Assembly: GCA_037045355.1 (NCBI GenBank) | Contig: JBAOHO010000009.1 | Coordinates: 62,001-126,000, forward strand | Direction: 5' to 3' | Origin: Candidatus Nanopelagicales bacterium | Lineage (GTDB): Bacteria; Actinomycetota; Actinomycetes; S36-B12; GCA-2699445 | DNA length: 64,000 bases | Part shown: in pieces, positions 40,759-49,209 of the stretch | Layout of the letters: each line of letters opens with the position of its first letter | How positions within the stretch are numbered: position 1 is the stretch's first letter | The notes under the pieces: generated by a model | What the model saw: only the letters and a program-made list of their open reading frames with translations | The model's database searches: none | What the model was told of the DNA's origin: nothing | Made by a program: the position numbers and the translations under genes

Positions 40759-43584
40759 ATGACCCAGACCCCGGCCGACGAGACGGTGCGCGGCACCGCG
40801 ACCCGGCGCAACCGCCCTCAGGGACTCACGATCGAACGTGTCTTCAGCGAAGCCGGTCGCCACCCCTACGACACGGTCACCTGGGAGCGGCGCGACGTCG
40901 TGCAGTCGAACTGGAAGACCGGCGAGACGGTCTTCGAGCAGCGCGGGGTCGAGTTCCCCGAATCATGGAGCGTCAATGCGTCCACGATCGTGACGACGAA
41001 GTACTTCCGGGGCGCAGTGGGGACCGACTCGCGCGAGTGGTCACTGCGCCAGCTGATCGACCGCGTCGTCGACCGCTACGTCGCCGCAGGCCGGGAGCAC
41101 GGCTACTTCGCGACCGAGGACGATGCCGGCACATTCGGTGACGAACTCACCTGGCTGTTGCTGCACCAGTACTTCTCGTTCAACTCGCCGGTGTGGTTCA
41201 ACGTCGGGACCTCGAGTCCGCAGCAGGTGTCGGCGTGCTTCATCCTTGCCGTCGACGACACCATGGACTCGATCTTGAACTGGTATCGCGAAGAGGGCCT
41301 GATCTTCAAGGGTGGATCCGGCTCAGGATTGAACATCTCGCGCATCCGGTCGTCCAAGGAATTGCTGCGCTCCTCCGGGGGGACGGCCTCAGGCCCGGTG
41401 TCGTTCATGCGCGGTGCCGATGCCAGCGCCGGCACCATCAAGTCCGGTGGCGCGACCCGCCGCGCGGCCAAGATGGTCGTGCTCGACGTGGACCACCCCG
41501 ACATCGGCGAGTTCATCGACACGAAAGTCCGAGAGGAAGAGAAGATCCGTGTCCTGCGCGACGCTGGATTCGACATGGACCTCGGTGGCAAGGACATCAC
41601 CTCCGTCCAGTACCAGAACGCCAACAACTCGGTTCGCGTGTCCGACGAGTTCATGCGCGCCGTGGATTCCGACGGCGAGTTCGGCCTCAAGGCGCGCACC
41701 GACGGTTCCGTGATCGAAACGGTCAAGGCCAAGCAGTTGTTCCGGCAGATGGCCGAGGCCGCCTGGGCGTGTGCGGACCCCGGTATCCAATACGACGACA
41801 CGATCAACGACTGGCACACCAATCCCGAGAGCGGTCGGATCACCGCGTCGAACCCGTGCAGTGAGTACATGTCGCTGGACAACTCCTCGTGCAACCTGGC
41901 GTCACTGAACCTCATGAAGTTCCTCGGGAGCGACGGTTCGTTCCAATCCCAGCGTTTCGTCAAGGCCGTCGAGTTCATCATCACGGCGATGGACATCTCC
42001 ATCTGTTTCGCGGACTTCCCGACCGAGGCGATCGGGCAGACCACGCGCGACTACCGCCAGCTGGGAATCGGATACGCCAACCTGGGCGCGTTGCTCATGG
42101 CGTCCGGTCTGCCCTACGACTCCGATGCGGGCCGGGCCATGGCGGCCAGCATCTCGTCGCTGATGACGGGCACGGCCTACCGCCGTAGCGCGGAACTCGC
42201 GGGAGTGGTGGGTCCGTACCAGGGATTCGCGCGCAACAGTGAGGCCCACAGCCGGGTGATGCGCAAGCATGCCTCGGCGACGGACGGCATCCGGCCGGTC
42301 GCCGAGTTCGACCGTGATGTGGCCAAGTTGGCGTCCGAGGAATGGCAGAAGTGTCTGGACATCGGGGCCACGAACGGGTGGCGTAATGCGCAGGCATCGG
42401 TACTCGCCCCCACCGGCACCATCGGGTTCATGATGGATTGCGACACCACCGGCATCGAGCCGGACTTCTCATTGGTGAAGTTCAAGAAGCTCGTTGGTGG
42501 CGGCTCGATGCAGATCGTCAACAACACGGTGCCGCAGGCGCTGACCAAACTCGGCTACCCGGCCGAGACCATCGAGGCGATCGTCGAGCACATCTCCCAG
42601 CACGGCAACGTGGTCGATGCTCCGGGTCTGCGTGACGAGCACTACGCGATCTTCGACTGTGCGGTCGGCGATCGGGCGATCACCCCGATGGGACACGTGC
42701 GCATGATGGCGGCGGTCCAGCCGTTCCTGTCGGGCGCCATTTCCAAGACCGTGAACATGCCCAGCGAGGCGACGGTCGAAGATGTCGAGCAGATCTACTT
42801 CGAGGGCTGGCGACAGGGCCTCAAGGCGCTTGCGATCTACCGTGACGCGTCCAAGGTCGGACAGCCGCTGTCTGACTCGAAGGCCGGTTCTGGTTCATCC
42901 GATGAGGACTCAGACCACGGTCACGCCCGTCCGGTCCGCCACCGGCTCCCCAAGCGGCGGCCGTCTCAGACTGTGTCGTTCTCGGTCGGTGGCGCTGAGG
43001 GCTACCTGACCGCAGGGTCCTACCCGGACAATGGACTCGGTGAGGTCTTCCTCAAGCTCGGCAAGCAGGGGTCGACACTGGCGGGAGTCATGGACGCCTT
43101 CTCCATCGCGGTCTCGATCGCCTTGCAGTACGGTGTGCCGCTTGACGCGTTCGTGTCCAAGTTCGTCAACATGAGGTTCGACCCTGCGGGTATGACCGAC
43201 GATCCTGACATCCGCATGGCGCAGTCGATCATGGACTACATCTTCCGTCGCCTTGCTCTGGACTACCTGCCCTACGACGAACGGGCGGCGTTGGGAATCC
43301 ATACCGCTGAGGAGCGGGCGGCGGCCGTCAGCGGTCAAGCCCCCGCACCGGCAGCGGATACGGAGGAAGTGATCGAGGCGATGCAGCAGTCCGCCCCGGT
43401 GCAGTCCGAACCACCCGCACCGGCTGCAAATCCGGCCGAGGCTCACTCGACAGCGGAACTCCTCGAGGTCATCACCGGCAAGTCGGCCGACGCGCCTTTG
43501 TGTATGACCTGTGGCATCAAGATGCGGCCGGCCGGTTCCTGCTATGTCTGCGAAGGCTGTGGCGCCACGAGCGGCTGCAGTTGA
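40759..43584 (+). CDS. nrdJ: Adenosylcobalamin-dependent (class II) ribonucleotide reductase
   Basis: A 941-residue class II reductase making deoxyribonucleotides from ribonucleotides with coenzyme B12. It has the NrdJ N-terminal LTIERVFSEAGRHPYDTVTWERRD, the active-site cysteine regions (QQVSACFILAVDDTMDSI and the ASNPCSEYMSLDNSSCNLASLNL finger), and the C-terminal cysteine-rich tail (CMTCGIKMRPAGSCYVCEGC) used for re-reduction. The ATG at 40759 has a near-ideal aaggagaacaagg site. A GTG overlapping the nrdR stop (40645) would add 38 low-complexity residues. No intein is present. It ends before a clear terminator. Confidence 0.96.
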   Translation: MTQTPADETVRGTATRRNRPQGLTIERVFSEAGRHPYDTVTWERRDVVQSNWKTGETVFEQRGVEFPESWSVNASTIVTTKYFRGAVGTDSREWSLRQLIDRVVDRYVAAGREHGYFATEDDAGTFGDELTWLLLHQYFSFNSPVWFNVGTSSPQQVSACFILAVDDTMDSILNWYREEGLIFKGGSGSGLNISRIRSSKELLRSSGGTASGPVSFMRGADASAGTIKSGGATRRAAKMVVLDVDHPDIGEFIDTKVREEEKIRVLRDAGFDMDLGGKDITSVQYQNANNSVRVSDEFMRAVDSDGEFGLKARTDGSVIETVKAKQLFRQMAEAAWACADPGIQYDDTINDWHTNPESGRITASNPCSEYMSLDNSSCNLASLNLMKFLGSDGSFQSQRFVKAVEFIITAMDISICFADFPTEAIGQTTRDYRQLGIGYANLGALLMASGLPYDSDAGRAMAASISSLMTGTAYRRSAELAGVVGPYQGFARNSEAHSRVMRKHASATDGIRPVAEFDRDVAKLASEEWQKCLDIGATNGWRNAQASVLAPTGTIGFMMDCDTTGIEPDFSLVKFKKLVGGGSMQIVNNTVPQALTKLGYPAETIEAIVEHISQHGNVVDAPGLRDEHYAIFDCAVGDRAITPMGHVRMMAAVQPFLSGAISKTVNMPSEATVEDVEQIYFEGWRQGLKALAIYRDASKVGQPLSDSKAGSGSSDEDSDHGHARPVRHRLPKRRPSQTVSFSVGGAEGYLTAGSYPDNGLGEVFLKLGKQGSTLAGVMDAFSIAVSIALQYGVPLDAFVSKFVNMRFDPAGMTDDPDIRMAQSIMDYIFRRLALDYLPYDERAALGIHTAEERAAAVSGQAPAPAADTEEVIEAMQQSAPVQSEPPAPAANPAEAHSTAELLEVITGKSADAPLCMTCGIKMRPAGSCYVCEGCGATSGCS

Positions 43585-43604
43585 CCTAGCCATTCGGAAT
43601 CGGA

Positions 43605-43644
43605 GCGAAAGCCTCGGCGACCTTCGGGTTGCCGGGGCTTTCGC
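43605..43644 (+). terminator. Hairpin terminator after nrdJ
   Basis: GCGAAAGCC (43605-43613) pairs perfectly with GGCTTTCGC (43636-43644), with further CGGC/GCCG pairing inside the loop. It begins 20 bases after the nrdJ stop. No long U-tract follows. Confidence 0.75.
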
Positions 43645-43744
43645 CTTGTCGGCCGGGTGTTCGTCGGCGCAGCCCCTGTCCACTTCGGCCCGGGGCCTGC
43701 GATGGAACCCGAAGGCCCCCGATCGAACCCCAGGGGCCTAAACC

Positions 43745-43897
43745 CGAATCCACCGATTCTTCGGCTACTGCGCGCCACCATCGGGGCGCCCTGGCGGCGT
43801 TGCAGCCGCTCACCAGTGGCCCACACTGCCGTCGCGACTGCGCCTTGCCATCGCACCCCGCTGGTGACGCTCGCTACTCCGAGAATCGGTGGATCCG
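43745..43897. repeat. Long imperfect inverted repeat in the 449-base nrdJ to eRF1-like gap
   Basis: The 28-base arm 43745-43772 matches the reverse complement of 43872-43897, including a 13-base identical core (atccaccgattct). The 99 bases between them contain a second nested match (gctcaccag against ctggtgacgc). A short perfect hairpin (ccgggct-aacga-agcccgg, 43895-43913) follows the right arm. No ORF of note lies here. It could be a structured RNA or a decayed small inverted-repeat element. Confidence 0.6.
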
Positions 43898-43979
43898 GGC
43901 TAACGAAGCCCGGAGTTGAGGCGGGCGTGGGAAGCGAGCGACCAGTTCCGGTTCGGCAGTTGACACCCGCGTCTACGAA

Positions 43980-44009
43980 TTGCAATACCTGAAGTATGCT
44001 TCGTATAAT
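43980..44009 (+). promoter_or_regulatory. Promoter of the eRF1-like gene
   Basis: A perfect TATAAT (44004-44009) is preceded by TTGCAA (43980-43985) with an 18-base spacer. This is unusually consensus-like and AT-rich in a GC-rich genome. The spacer contains a small hairpin (gaag-tatg-cttc). The predicted transcript would start about 16 bases before the AAGGAGGA ribosome-binding site at 44023-44030. Confidence 0.75.
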
Positions 44010-44033
44010 GAGGTCACCAACCAAGGAGGACTC

Positions 44034-45236
44034 ATGAGCGCATCGGCACCCGTCATGTCCAACCCGACCAGCACGCAGCGAATTGTTCGGCAACTCACCC
44101 GACCCACGGAGGTCGATGTCACGGTCTTGGCGTCCGTTCAGGATTACCCGTGCGTTTCCGTCCTGCTGAATACCCGGCCCTCCTCGCGGATGACCGCGGA
44201 GGACCGGTCTCGACTGGAGTCGCTGATTCGGCAGGTCCGGGCCCGCCTGGTCATGGAGGGCGTCGACCCCAGCGGGCGAATCCACGAGCAGTTGGTGTGG
44301 GCGGCGGCGATACTGGCCGACTCACCCACGGATCGGAGTGTGGCGCTCTTCGCGTCGTCCTCGATGGTCGAATACCGCCATCTTGCGGTGTCGGTCGACG
44401 AGCGTCAGATCATCGACCCGACCTTCGCCACGAGAGATCTGGTGCGGTCTCTTCAGGAGAGCCCCGACTACATGCTGTTGGTCTTGGACTCCGACAGCGC
44501 AAGGCTGTTCCGTAGCAGTTCAGGCGCCCTTCGCGAGCGGACTGACGGTCTCTTCCCGGTCGTGCGTGAATCCGCAGAGGAAACGGGACAACGCCGCCGC
44601 CCCGGACGGCGACGCGGGGCCAAGGCGGGGCGAAGGGATAACCGGGAGAGGGAGCAGTCGCTGGCCTTCCAGCGTCAAGTCGACCGGGCCCTGGAGAAGG
44701 AGATGTCACAAGGCCCCGTCCCGGTGATTGTCATGGCCGGTGACCGGGTGCTGAGCGACTTCCTCTCCGTTACGTCATCGTCCGGACGGGTGATCGGTTT
44801 TGCCCGCAACGCCGGCGGGCGGTTGGACCTGCGGCGACTCGAACGGACCGTGAGACCACTGCTGTCCGATCATCTCGCCGACCTCGAAGCCGCAGCTCGC
44901 GACACGATGGACGCCGGCATCCCGGGGCGCGGTGTGGTCACCGGACTGGCAGCGTGCTGGCACGCAGCGCTGGCGGAACGGCCAGAACTCCTCTTGGTGG
45001 AAGAGTCCTTCGCCATCCCGGCGCGTGTGAGCCGTGACGGAATGCTCGTGCACCCACTGTCGCTGGCGGAGCGGGAACTCCCGGGCGTCATCGACGACAT
45101 CGTCGACGATCTTGTCGAGTCGGTCATCGCGCGAGGCGGACAAGTCAGGTTCGTCCCCGACGGTTCCCTCGCAGGCTCAGATCGTGTCGCGTTGCGAGTG
45201 GCGTATTCCTGGCGAGGTCGGCGTCGTCGGCGGTGA
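44034..45236 (+). CDS. Bacterial eRF1-like (baeRF-type) ribosome-associated factor
   Basis: A 400-residue protein with the archaeal/bacterial release-factor-1-like fold seen in baeRF families. An N-terminal domain (VLASVQDYPCVSVLLNTRPSSRMTAEDRSRLESLIRQV), a central DYMLLVLDSDSARLFRSSSGAL segment, a basic patch (RRRPGRRRGAKAGRRDNRERE) and a C-terminal eRF1_3-like domain ending ALRVAYSWRGRRRRR are visible. Related actinobacterial proteins are proposed ribosome hibernation or rescue factors. The ATG at 44034 has an excellent aaggagga site, and a strong promoter lies just upstream. Confidence 0.75.
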   Translation: MSASAPVMSNPTSTQRIVRQLTRPTEVDVTVLASVQDYPCVSVLLNTRPSSRMTAEDRSRLESLIRQVRARLVMEGVDPSGRIHEQLVWAAAILADSPTDRSVALFASSSMVEYRHLAVSVDERQIIDPTFATRDLVRSLQESPDYMLLVLDSDSARLFRSSSGALRERTDGLFPVVRESAEETGQRRRPGRRRGAKAGRRDNREREQSLAFQRQVDRALEKEMSQGPVPVIVMAGDRVLSDFLSVTSSSGRVIGFARNAGGRLDLRRLERTVRPLLSDHLADLEAAARDTMDAGIPGRGVVTGLAACWHAALAERPELLLVEESFAIPARVSRDGMLVHPLSLAERELPGVIDDIVDDLVESVIARGGQVRFVPDGSLAGSDRVALRVAYSWRGRRRRR

Positions 45237-45302
45237 TCCCTTGGGTCGCGGGTGCGCGCATCTTGCTGACGCATCACTGGACCCGGCGCGTTATCGTCAG
45301 CC

Positions 45303-45830
45303 ATGGCCCGTTGGCCGGCAGCGACCGTGCTCCTCGTCGTCCTGCCCTTATCTCAAAGTGCCTGTTCCGGTAGCGGGGCGTCCCCTCCTCCCCCTCCGGC
45401 GGCCACCGAGGATGGCCCACCCTGTGGGCCGGCGACTGTGAATGGTGTCCAGGTGATGACCTGGTGTGGTGTGGGCTCAGTCGAAGTCAAACGTGCCGGG
45501 ACAGTCCTCGACCTGCCTGCGGCTGTCTGCGACAGATCCATGGGGCCCAACGAGCTGGCGGTCTCGGCCGGCAGCACAGTGCGTTCGCCCGGTGATGCTG
45601 CGAAGGTGCCGACCGCCACTGGGTTCTCCCTGTTCATCTCCGGCGCGCCTGAGGGCGCGGAGGGGACCTTTGAGCAGGTGGTGTTCGGCGGCAACGACTC
45701 CGGCGAAGCATTCGTCGCCGACAAGCCGGGATCGGCTCGCGCGGAGCTCACGTCTGGGGGCACCACGGGGACGTTCGGAGGCGTGGACGACTCCGGCCGG
45801 CGTGTGACCGGCACGTTCACCTGTCAGTAG
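45303..45830 (+). CDS. Putative secreted lipoprotein
   Basis: A 175-residue protein with a lipoprotein signal peptide (MARWPAATVLLVVLPLSQSAC, lipobox L-S-Q-S-A-C). A proline run follows, and then a small beta-rich domain with four further cysteines (PPCGPATV, TWCGVG, AAVCDRS, GTFTCQ) that could form two disulfides. No named family is recognised. It starts 66 bases after the eRF1-like gene and may belong to its transcript. Confidence 0.72.
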   Translation: MARWPAATVLLVVLPLSQSACSGSGASPPPPPAATEDGPPCGPATVNGVQVMTWCGVGSVEVKRAGTVLDLPAAVCDRSMGPNELAVSAGSTVRSPGDAAKVPTATGFSLFISGAPEGAEGTFEQVVFGGNDSGEAFVADKPGSARAELTSGGTTGTFGGVDDSGRRVTGTFTCQ

Positions 45831-45908
45831 TTCGAGTCTCGTGATCGACACGCCGCCACGGGAAAATCCGGGTCGGAACATCACGACCCCTCCGCGCAGG
45901 GACTACTC

Positions 45909-46018
45909 ACCCCTCCTGATCCGGGATCCCCTTCTCATCCGGGATCGTCTCCTCAATTCGGGATCGTCTCCTGATCCGGGATCGTCTCCTGATCCGGGAT
46001 CGGCTCCTCGTTAGGGAT
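45909..46018 (+). repeat. 18-base tandem repeat, six units, each with an ATCCGGGAT core
   Basis: Units ending at 45927, 45945, 45964, 45982, 46000 and 46018 follow cgtctcctgatccgggat. Units four and five are identical, and the outer ones are diverged (caattcgggat, cgttagggat). The array lies in a 485-base region (45831-46315) that otherwise holds a strong hairpin at 46133 and no supportable gene. Confidence 0.9.
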
Positions 46019-46132
46019 GAGGGCCACTTCCCGTCCGGCGCGCCTCAGCAGGATTCCCGGGATCGCTGGCTAAGGTCGATGCCATCGCGTCCACGTGGCG
46101 CCCCGGACTGATGCCGGTGGGGTGGGGAGAAA

Positions 46133-46171
46133 GCCCCCGGAAGTTATCGCAACTCCCGGGGGCCTCTTCTT
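46133..46171 (+). terminator. Strong intrinsic terminator-like hairpin
   Basis: A 13-base stem (46133-46145 with 46151-46163, one non-Watson-Crick position) closes a five-base loop (atcgc) and is followed by ctcttctt. It is the best intrinsic terminator in the window, yet it lies about 300 bases past the lipoprotein gene. It may therefore end an unannotated transcript covering the 18-base repeats, or act as an attenuator ahead of the DUF2207 gene. Confidence 0.75.
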
Positions 46172-46315
46172 GTCGTCGGGTTTCTGGTTCTCGGACAGGC
46201 CTATTGCCGTTGCGGGCGAATCCATGGCACTCGACCTCCGGCTCCCAGACCCCCATGCACGCGAGGAGTACGCTTCGGCGCAGACCCGGACCGCGGTGCG
46301 CAGAGGGACGGTGGC

Positions 46316-48133
46316 ATGGACTTCTTATGGGTGCTCGGAGTGGCCGTCGCTTTGGGGACTGCCGCTTATCGGTGGCGCCCCGCACGGGTGATCGCCATCG
46401 TCATCGCCGTGTTCTGCGCCCTGGGTGCGGCCTTGGTGCAGCAGTTGGACTGGTCATCCAGCGGCGGAGGATCCAGCGACACCTCGATCATCCGCAACTA
46501 CCAGGCCGACTATGACATCACCGCCGACGGCGCCATGACCCTGGTCGAGACGCTCGATGTCGAGTTCACCGAGACCAAGCGGGGAATCTTCCGGTTCTTC
46601 GACGAATCGGATGGCGTCGATGACGATGTCACTCATCCTGTCACCGTCGAATCCGTCCAGAGATGCGGTACGACTGAGTTGGCGAAGTGCGCGGATGAAC
46701 CCTTCGAGACCTACTACGAGGAGGGGTATCTGGTTGCGAAGATCGGGTCCGCAACCAAGCCCTATCCACCCGGGACGGTCAATCGCTACGTCATCACAAG
46801 TACCGCCCGCAACGTGATCACACGGCCGGAGGGCTCTGCCGTCGACCAGTGGTACTGGAACGTGGTCGCACAAGGGTGGGCGATGCCCATCAGAAACGCC
46901 GAGATCAGCGTCACGTTCCCGGTGCCCGCGACTGAGGTGCGCTGCATCACGGACACCGGGCCCTGCGAGACGAAGCAGGCCCGCGATCCGAACGTCGTGA
47001 CCGGGACGTATGCGTCGCTGCCGCCTCGCACCCCTGTGACCTGGCAGGCGGACCTCAGCCCGGCCGACCTCACCGTCGTCATCGTCACCCCTCCAGCAGC
47101 TGACTCCGGCTCCTGGTGGCGAGGTGCGTGGCTGTTGATCCCCGCAGCGGTACTGGCCGTCCTGTTCTTCCTCTTCATCCGGACTCTGCAGGAGAGGCCC
47201 GCCAGCGAGGCACCCGTCTTCGCTGCGCCATCGAAGGACATCCTGCCGACCGTGTGGACGTACCGAGAGGAGGCCCCGGAGCACTCGTTCCAGACGATGC
47301 TTCTGTACCTGCAGCAGGAGGACGCAGTGCGAGTGGAAGTCCCTCAGGATGGCCAGTACATGTCGACCAAACCCGAGTGGATCCGCATCTGGCGCACGGA
47401 CAAGCCGTTGCCCATGGTCACCGGCGCTGCAGAATTCGTGTCCGGGATGGGTATCAGTCAACCTGGTTCAACAGCCGTCATCGCCAAGAACGACGCCGCG
47501 ATCGGCAAGGCGATTCAAAGCACGGAGAAGACCCTGACCTCGTTGACGAACAAGTACGCACAAGCCATGGGCTACTACCGGGCCTCCGGTGCGGGGGTCT
47601 TGGCGAACGTACTCGCGGCAGCCCTTCCCCTGTTGTCGATCGGGGTATCGCTGCTGTTCGGGCAATGGTGGCTGGGCCTGGCGTTGTTGCTGCCCGCCGT
47701 CGCCGGCGTCTGGGCTCAGCGATCGATGCGCACCCGATTGTCGGAGTACGGCCTGAAGGTCCGAGACCAGGTCAACGGACTGCACACGGCGTTGTCGACG
47801 CGGGCATCTGTGGAGCGGTTCGACTACGCGCGCAAGGTTCGCTATTTCGCGCAGTTCTTGCCCTGGGCAGTCGCGCTCGACTGCGCAGACACCTGGGCCA
47901 AGGCGTGCAAGCCCGACTTCCCGCCGGACGACCCCCGCTGGACCGAAGATGCATCGTTGATGTCCGCGTGGAGCGTCTACAGCGGTAGTCAGGCGATCTC
48001 GTCGGCGGTCGCCAGCGTCTCCTCGGGTGCGATTGCCTCCTACGCCGCCACGCAGTCCTCGAGTGGCTCGGGCGGGGGCGGTGGGTTCAGCTCCGGCGGA
48101 GGCTCTGGTGGAGGTGGCGGCGGCTCCTGGTAG
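46316..48133 (+). CDS. DUF2207 membrane protein
   Basis: A 605-residue DUF2207 (predicted membrane protein) family member. Two N-terminal hydrophobic segments cover residues 4-42. An extracytoplasmic beta-rich domain follows (YQADYDITADGAMTLVETLDVEFTETKRGIFRFF). A membrane helix lies at about residue 265 (AWLLIPAAVLAVLFFLFI), and a hydrophobic pair (VLANVLAAALPLLSIGVSLLF, WWLGLALLLPAVAGVWA) lies further on. The C-terminus ends in a low-complexity Ser/Gly tail (GGGGGFSSGGGSGGGGGGSW), typical of this family. Function is unknown. It converges on the regulator gene, with 14 bases between. Confidence 0.88.
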   Translation: MDFLWVLGVAVALGTAAYRWRPARVIAIVIAVFCALGAALVQQLDWSSSGGGSSDTSIIRNYQADYDITADGAMTLVETLDVEFTETKRGIFRFFDESDGVDDDVTHPVTVESVQRCGTTELAKCADEPFETYYEEGYLVAKIGSATKPYPPGTVNRYVITSTARNVITRPEGSAVDQWYWNVVAQGWAMPIRNAEISVTFPVPATEVRCITDTGPCETKQARDPNVVTGTYASLPPRTPVTWQADLSPADLTVVIVTPPAADSGSWWRGAWLLIPAAVLAVLFFLFIRTLQERPASEAPVFAAPSKDILPTVWTYREEAPEHSFQTMLLYLQQEDAVRVEVPQDGQYMSTKPEWIRIWRTDKPLPMVTGAAEFVSGMGISQPGSTAVIAKNDAAIGKAIQSTEKTLTSLTNKYAQAMGYYRASGAGVLANVLAAALPLLSIGVSLLFGQWWLGLALLLPAVAGVWAQRSMRTRLSEYGLKVRDQVNGLHTALSTRASVERFDYARKVRYFAQFLPWAVALDCADTWAKACKPDFPPDDPRWTEDASLMSAWSVYSGSQAISSAVASVSSGAIASYAATQSSSGSGGGGGFSSGGGSGGGGGGSW

Positions 48134-48147
48134 GACGCTCGGCCGGA

Positions 48148-48855
48148 TCACGCGGGCTGCGGGGACGAATCCGCGGATGCGGTGAGCAGGTGCAATCGGC
48201 AGGCGCCGGGCTCCGCGAATGCGATCAGATCAGTGCGTTCAGGATCGCCGCCGAGTTCGTCCAAAGCGCCGCGGACAAGTCCCAAGTGGGCCTGGCACAC
48301 CACCTGTGGGTGCTGCAGCGCGACGTCGAGCAGCGGACATCTGCGCAGGGCCACCGTTGTCGCGCGTTGATCCGCCGACGGCGCGAAGCCGAGATCGGCC
48401 AAGATGTCCACCACGGCACGACGCGCAGCCAGGGGGGAGGAGCGAGGGGCGTGGGGGTGGCTGCGCTGGACGATGTCGCGGCCCCAAGAACCACCGACAC
48501 CGCGCGCGGCGTCGACGGGGTTGGGGCTGGTCGTGGCCAGGTACTGGGCGAGCGCGCCCGCGAACGCGGCGTATTCGCTGACTCTGGGGTCGGGTCTCGG
48601 GTGTTCGGAATCTGTCTCATAGAGCCACGCAGGTCGGCCGCGACCGGATGAAGTCGCACGTCGACGACGCACGAGACCAGCCGCCACGAGATCATCGAGA
48701 TGGTTCCGGATGGTGTTGACGTGTTGGCCGAACAGTTCAGCGATGTCGGTTGCGGTCGTGGGCTGCCGGCTTCGTTGCAGGAACTCGAGCACGGATGCCT
48801 TGGGTTGTGACAGGGCCTGATTGCCGGTGCGCTCCTGCGCAGGACTTGGGCCCAT
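48148..48855 (-). CDS. ArsR/SufR-like regulator with a cysteine-rich sensor domain
   Basis: A protein of about 235 residues. The N-terminal winged helix (SVLEFLQRSRQPTTATDIAELFGQHVNTIRNHLDDLVAAGLVRRR) is followed by a helical C-terminal domain with cysteines in RRCPLLDVALQHPQVVCQAHLGLV and AEPGACRLHLL. This C-x(14)-C...C pattern is the one that binds a Fe-S cluster in SufR-type regulators. The ATG at 48855 is preferred because the frame to 48888 would leave almost no room for promoters in the divergent region. It probably controls the DUF2249 and radical SAM genes. Confidence 0.82.
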   Translation of the reverse strand: MGPSPAQERTGNQALSQPKASVLEFLQRSRQPTTATDIAELFGQHVNTIRNHLDDLVAAGLVRRRRATSSGRGRPAWLYETDSEHPRPDPRVSEYAAFAGALAQYLATTSPNPVDAARGVGGSWGRDIVQRSHPHAPRSSPLAARRAVVDILADLGFAPSADQRATTVALRRCPLLDVALQHPQVVCQAHLGLVRGALDELGGDPERTDLIAFAEPGACRLHLLTASADSSPQPA

Positions 48856-48914
48856 ATTTTCCACAGTCGGTAGTGTAGTAAATTGCACAGGACCCTTTGA
48901 CTGATGGAGGACCG
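48856..48914. promoter_or_regulatory. Compact divergent promoter region between regulator and DUF2249 gene
   Basis: Only 59 bases separate the two divergent genes. It is distinctly AT-richer than the flanks (ccatattttccacagtcgg, then tagtgtagtaaattgc), as expected for overlapping divergent promoters and an operator. The repeated tagtg/tagta motif at 48870-48879 is a candidate regulator site, but no strong palindrome is present. Confidence 0.5.
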
Positions 48915-49205
48915 ATGGTTCAGCAGATCCCTTTGGCAGGTTCGGGCGGAGCGTGTAACTGCGGGGCTCACGACCAGGCAGATCCTGTCCTGGATGCCCG
49001 CGTCATACCCCACGCCGTCCGCCATGCGGCGATCTTCGGCGCCCTCGACTCGATTGCCCCAGGATCTGCGATGGTCCTCGTCGCTCCCCATGACCCCATT
49101 CCGTTGCTGTCACAGGCAGCCGACCGCTATGGCGACGCCATGAGCGTCGACTACCTCCAGCGCGGTCCCGACGATTGGCAGCTCCGCTTCGAACGAACGA
49201 GCTGA
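48915..49205 (+). CDS. DUF2249 protein with N-terminal CNCG motif
   Basis: A 96-residue protein. The N-terminus carries GGACNCGAHD, a putative metal or cluster ligand set. The rest is a DUF2249 domain (VLDARVIPHAVRHAAIFGALDSIAPGSAMVLVAPHDPIPLL...WQLRFERTS). DUF2249 proteins often accompany NO- and nitrite-handling or Fe-S genes; the biochemical role is unknown. The ATG at 48915 has a tggagg site. The radical SAM gene follows after four bases. Confidence 0.88.
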   Translation: MVQQIPLAGSGGACNCGAHDQADPVLDARVIPHAVRHAAIFGALDSIAPGSAMVLVAPHDPIPLLSQAADRYGDAMSVDYLQRGPDDWQLRFERTS

Positions 49206-49209
49206 CCGG

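Noticed and set aside
43991..44010. loxP-like recombination site
   Set aside because: The gaagtatgcttcgtataatg stretch resembles part of loxP only by chance. The arms do not form 13-base inverted repeats, and a promoter with TATAAT explains it better.
45831..45850. tRNA T-arm (gttcgagtc)
   Set aside because: No acceptor stem, anticodon arm or CCA-proximal pairing can be built around it.
45909..46018. CRISPR array
   Set aside because: The 18-base units abut directly with no unique spacers and diverge at the ends; it is a tandem repeat, and no cas gene is present.
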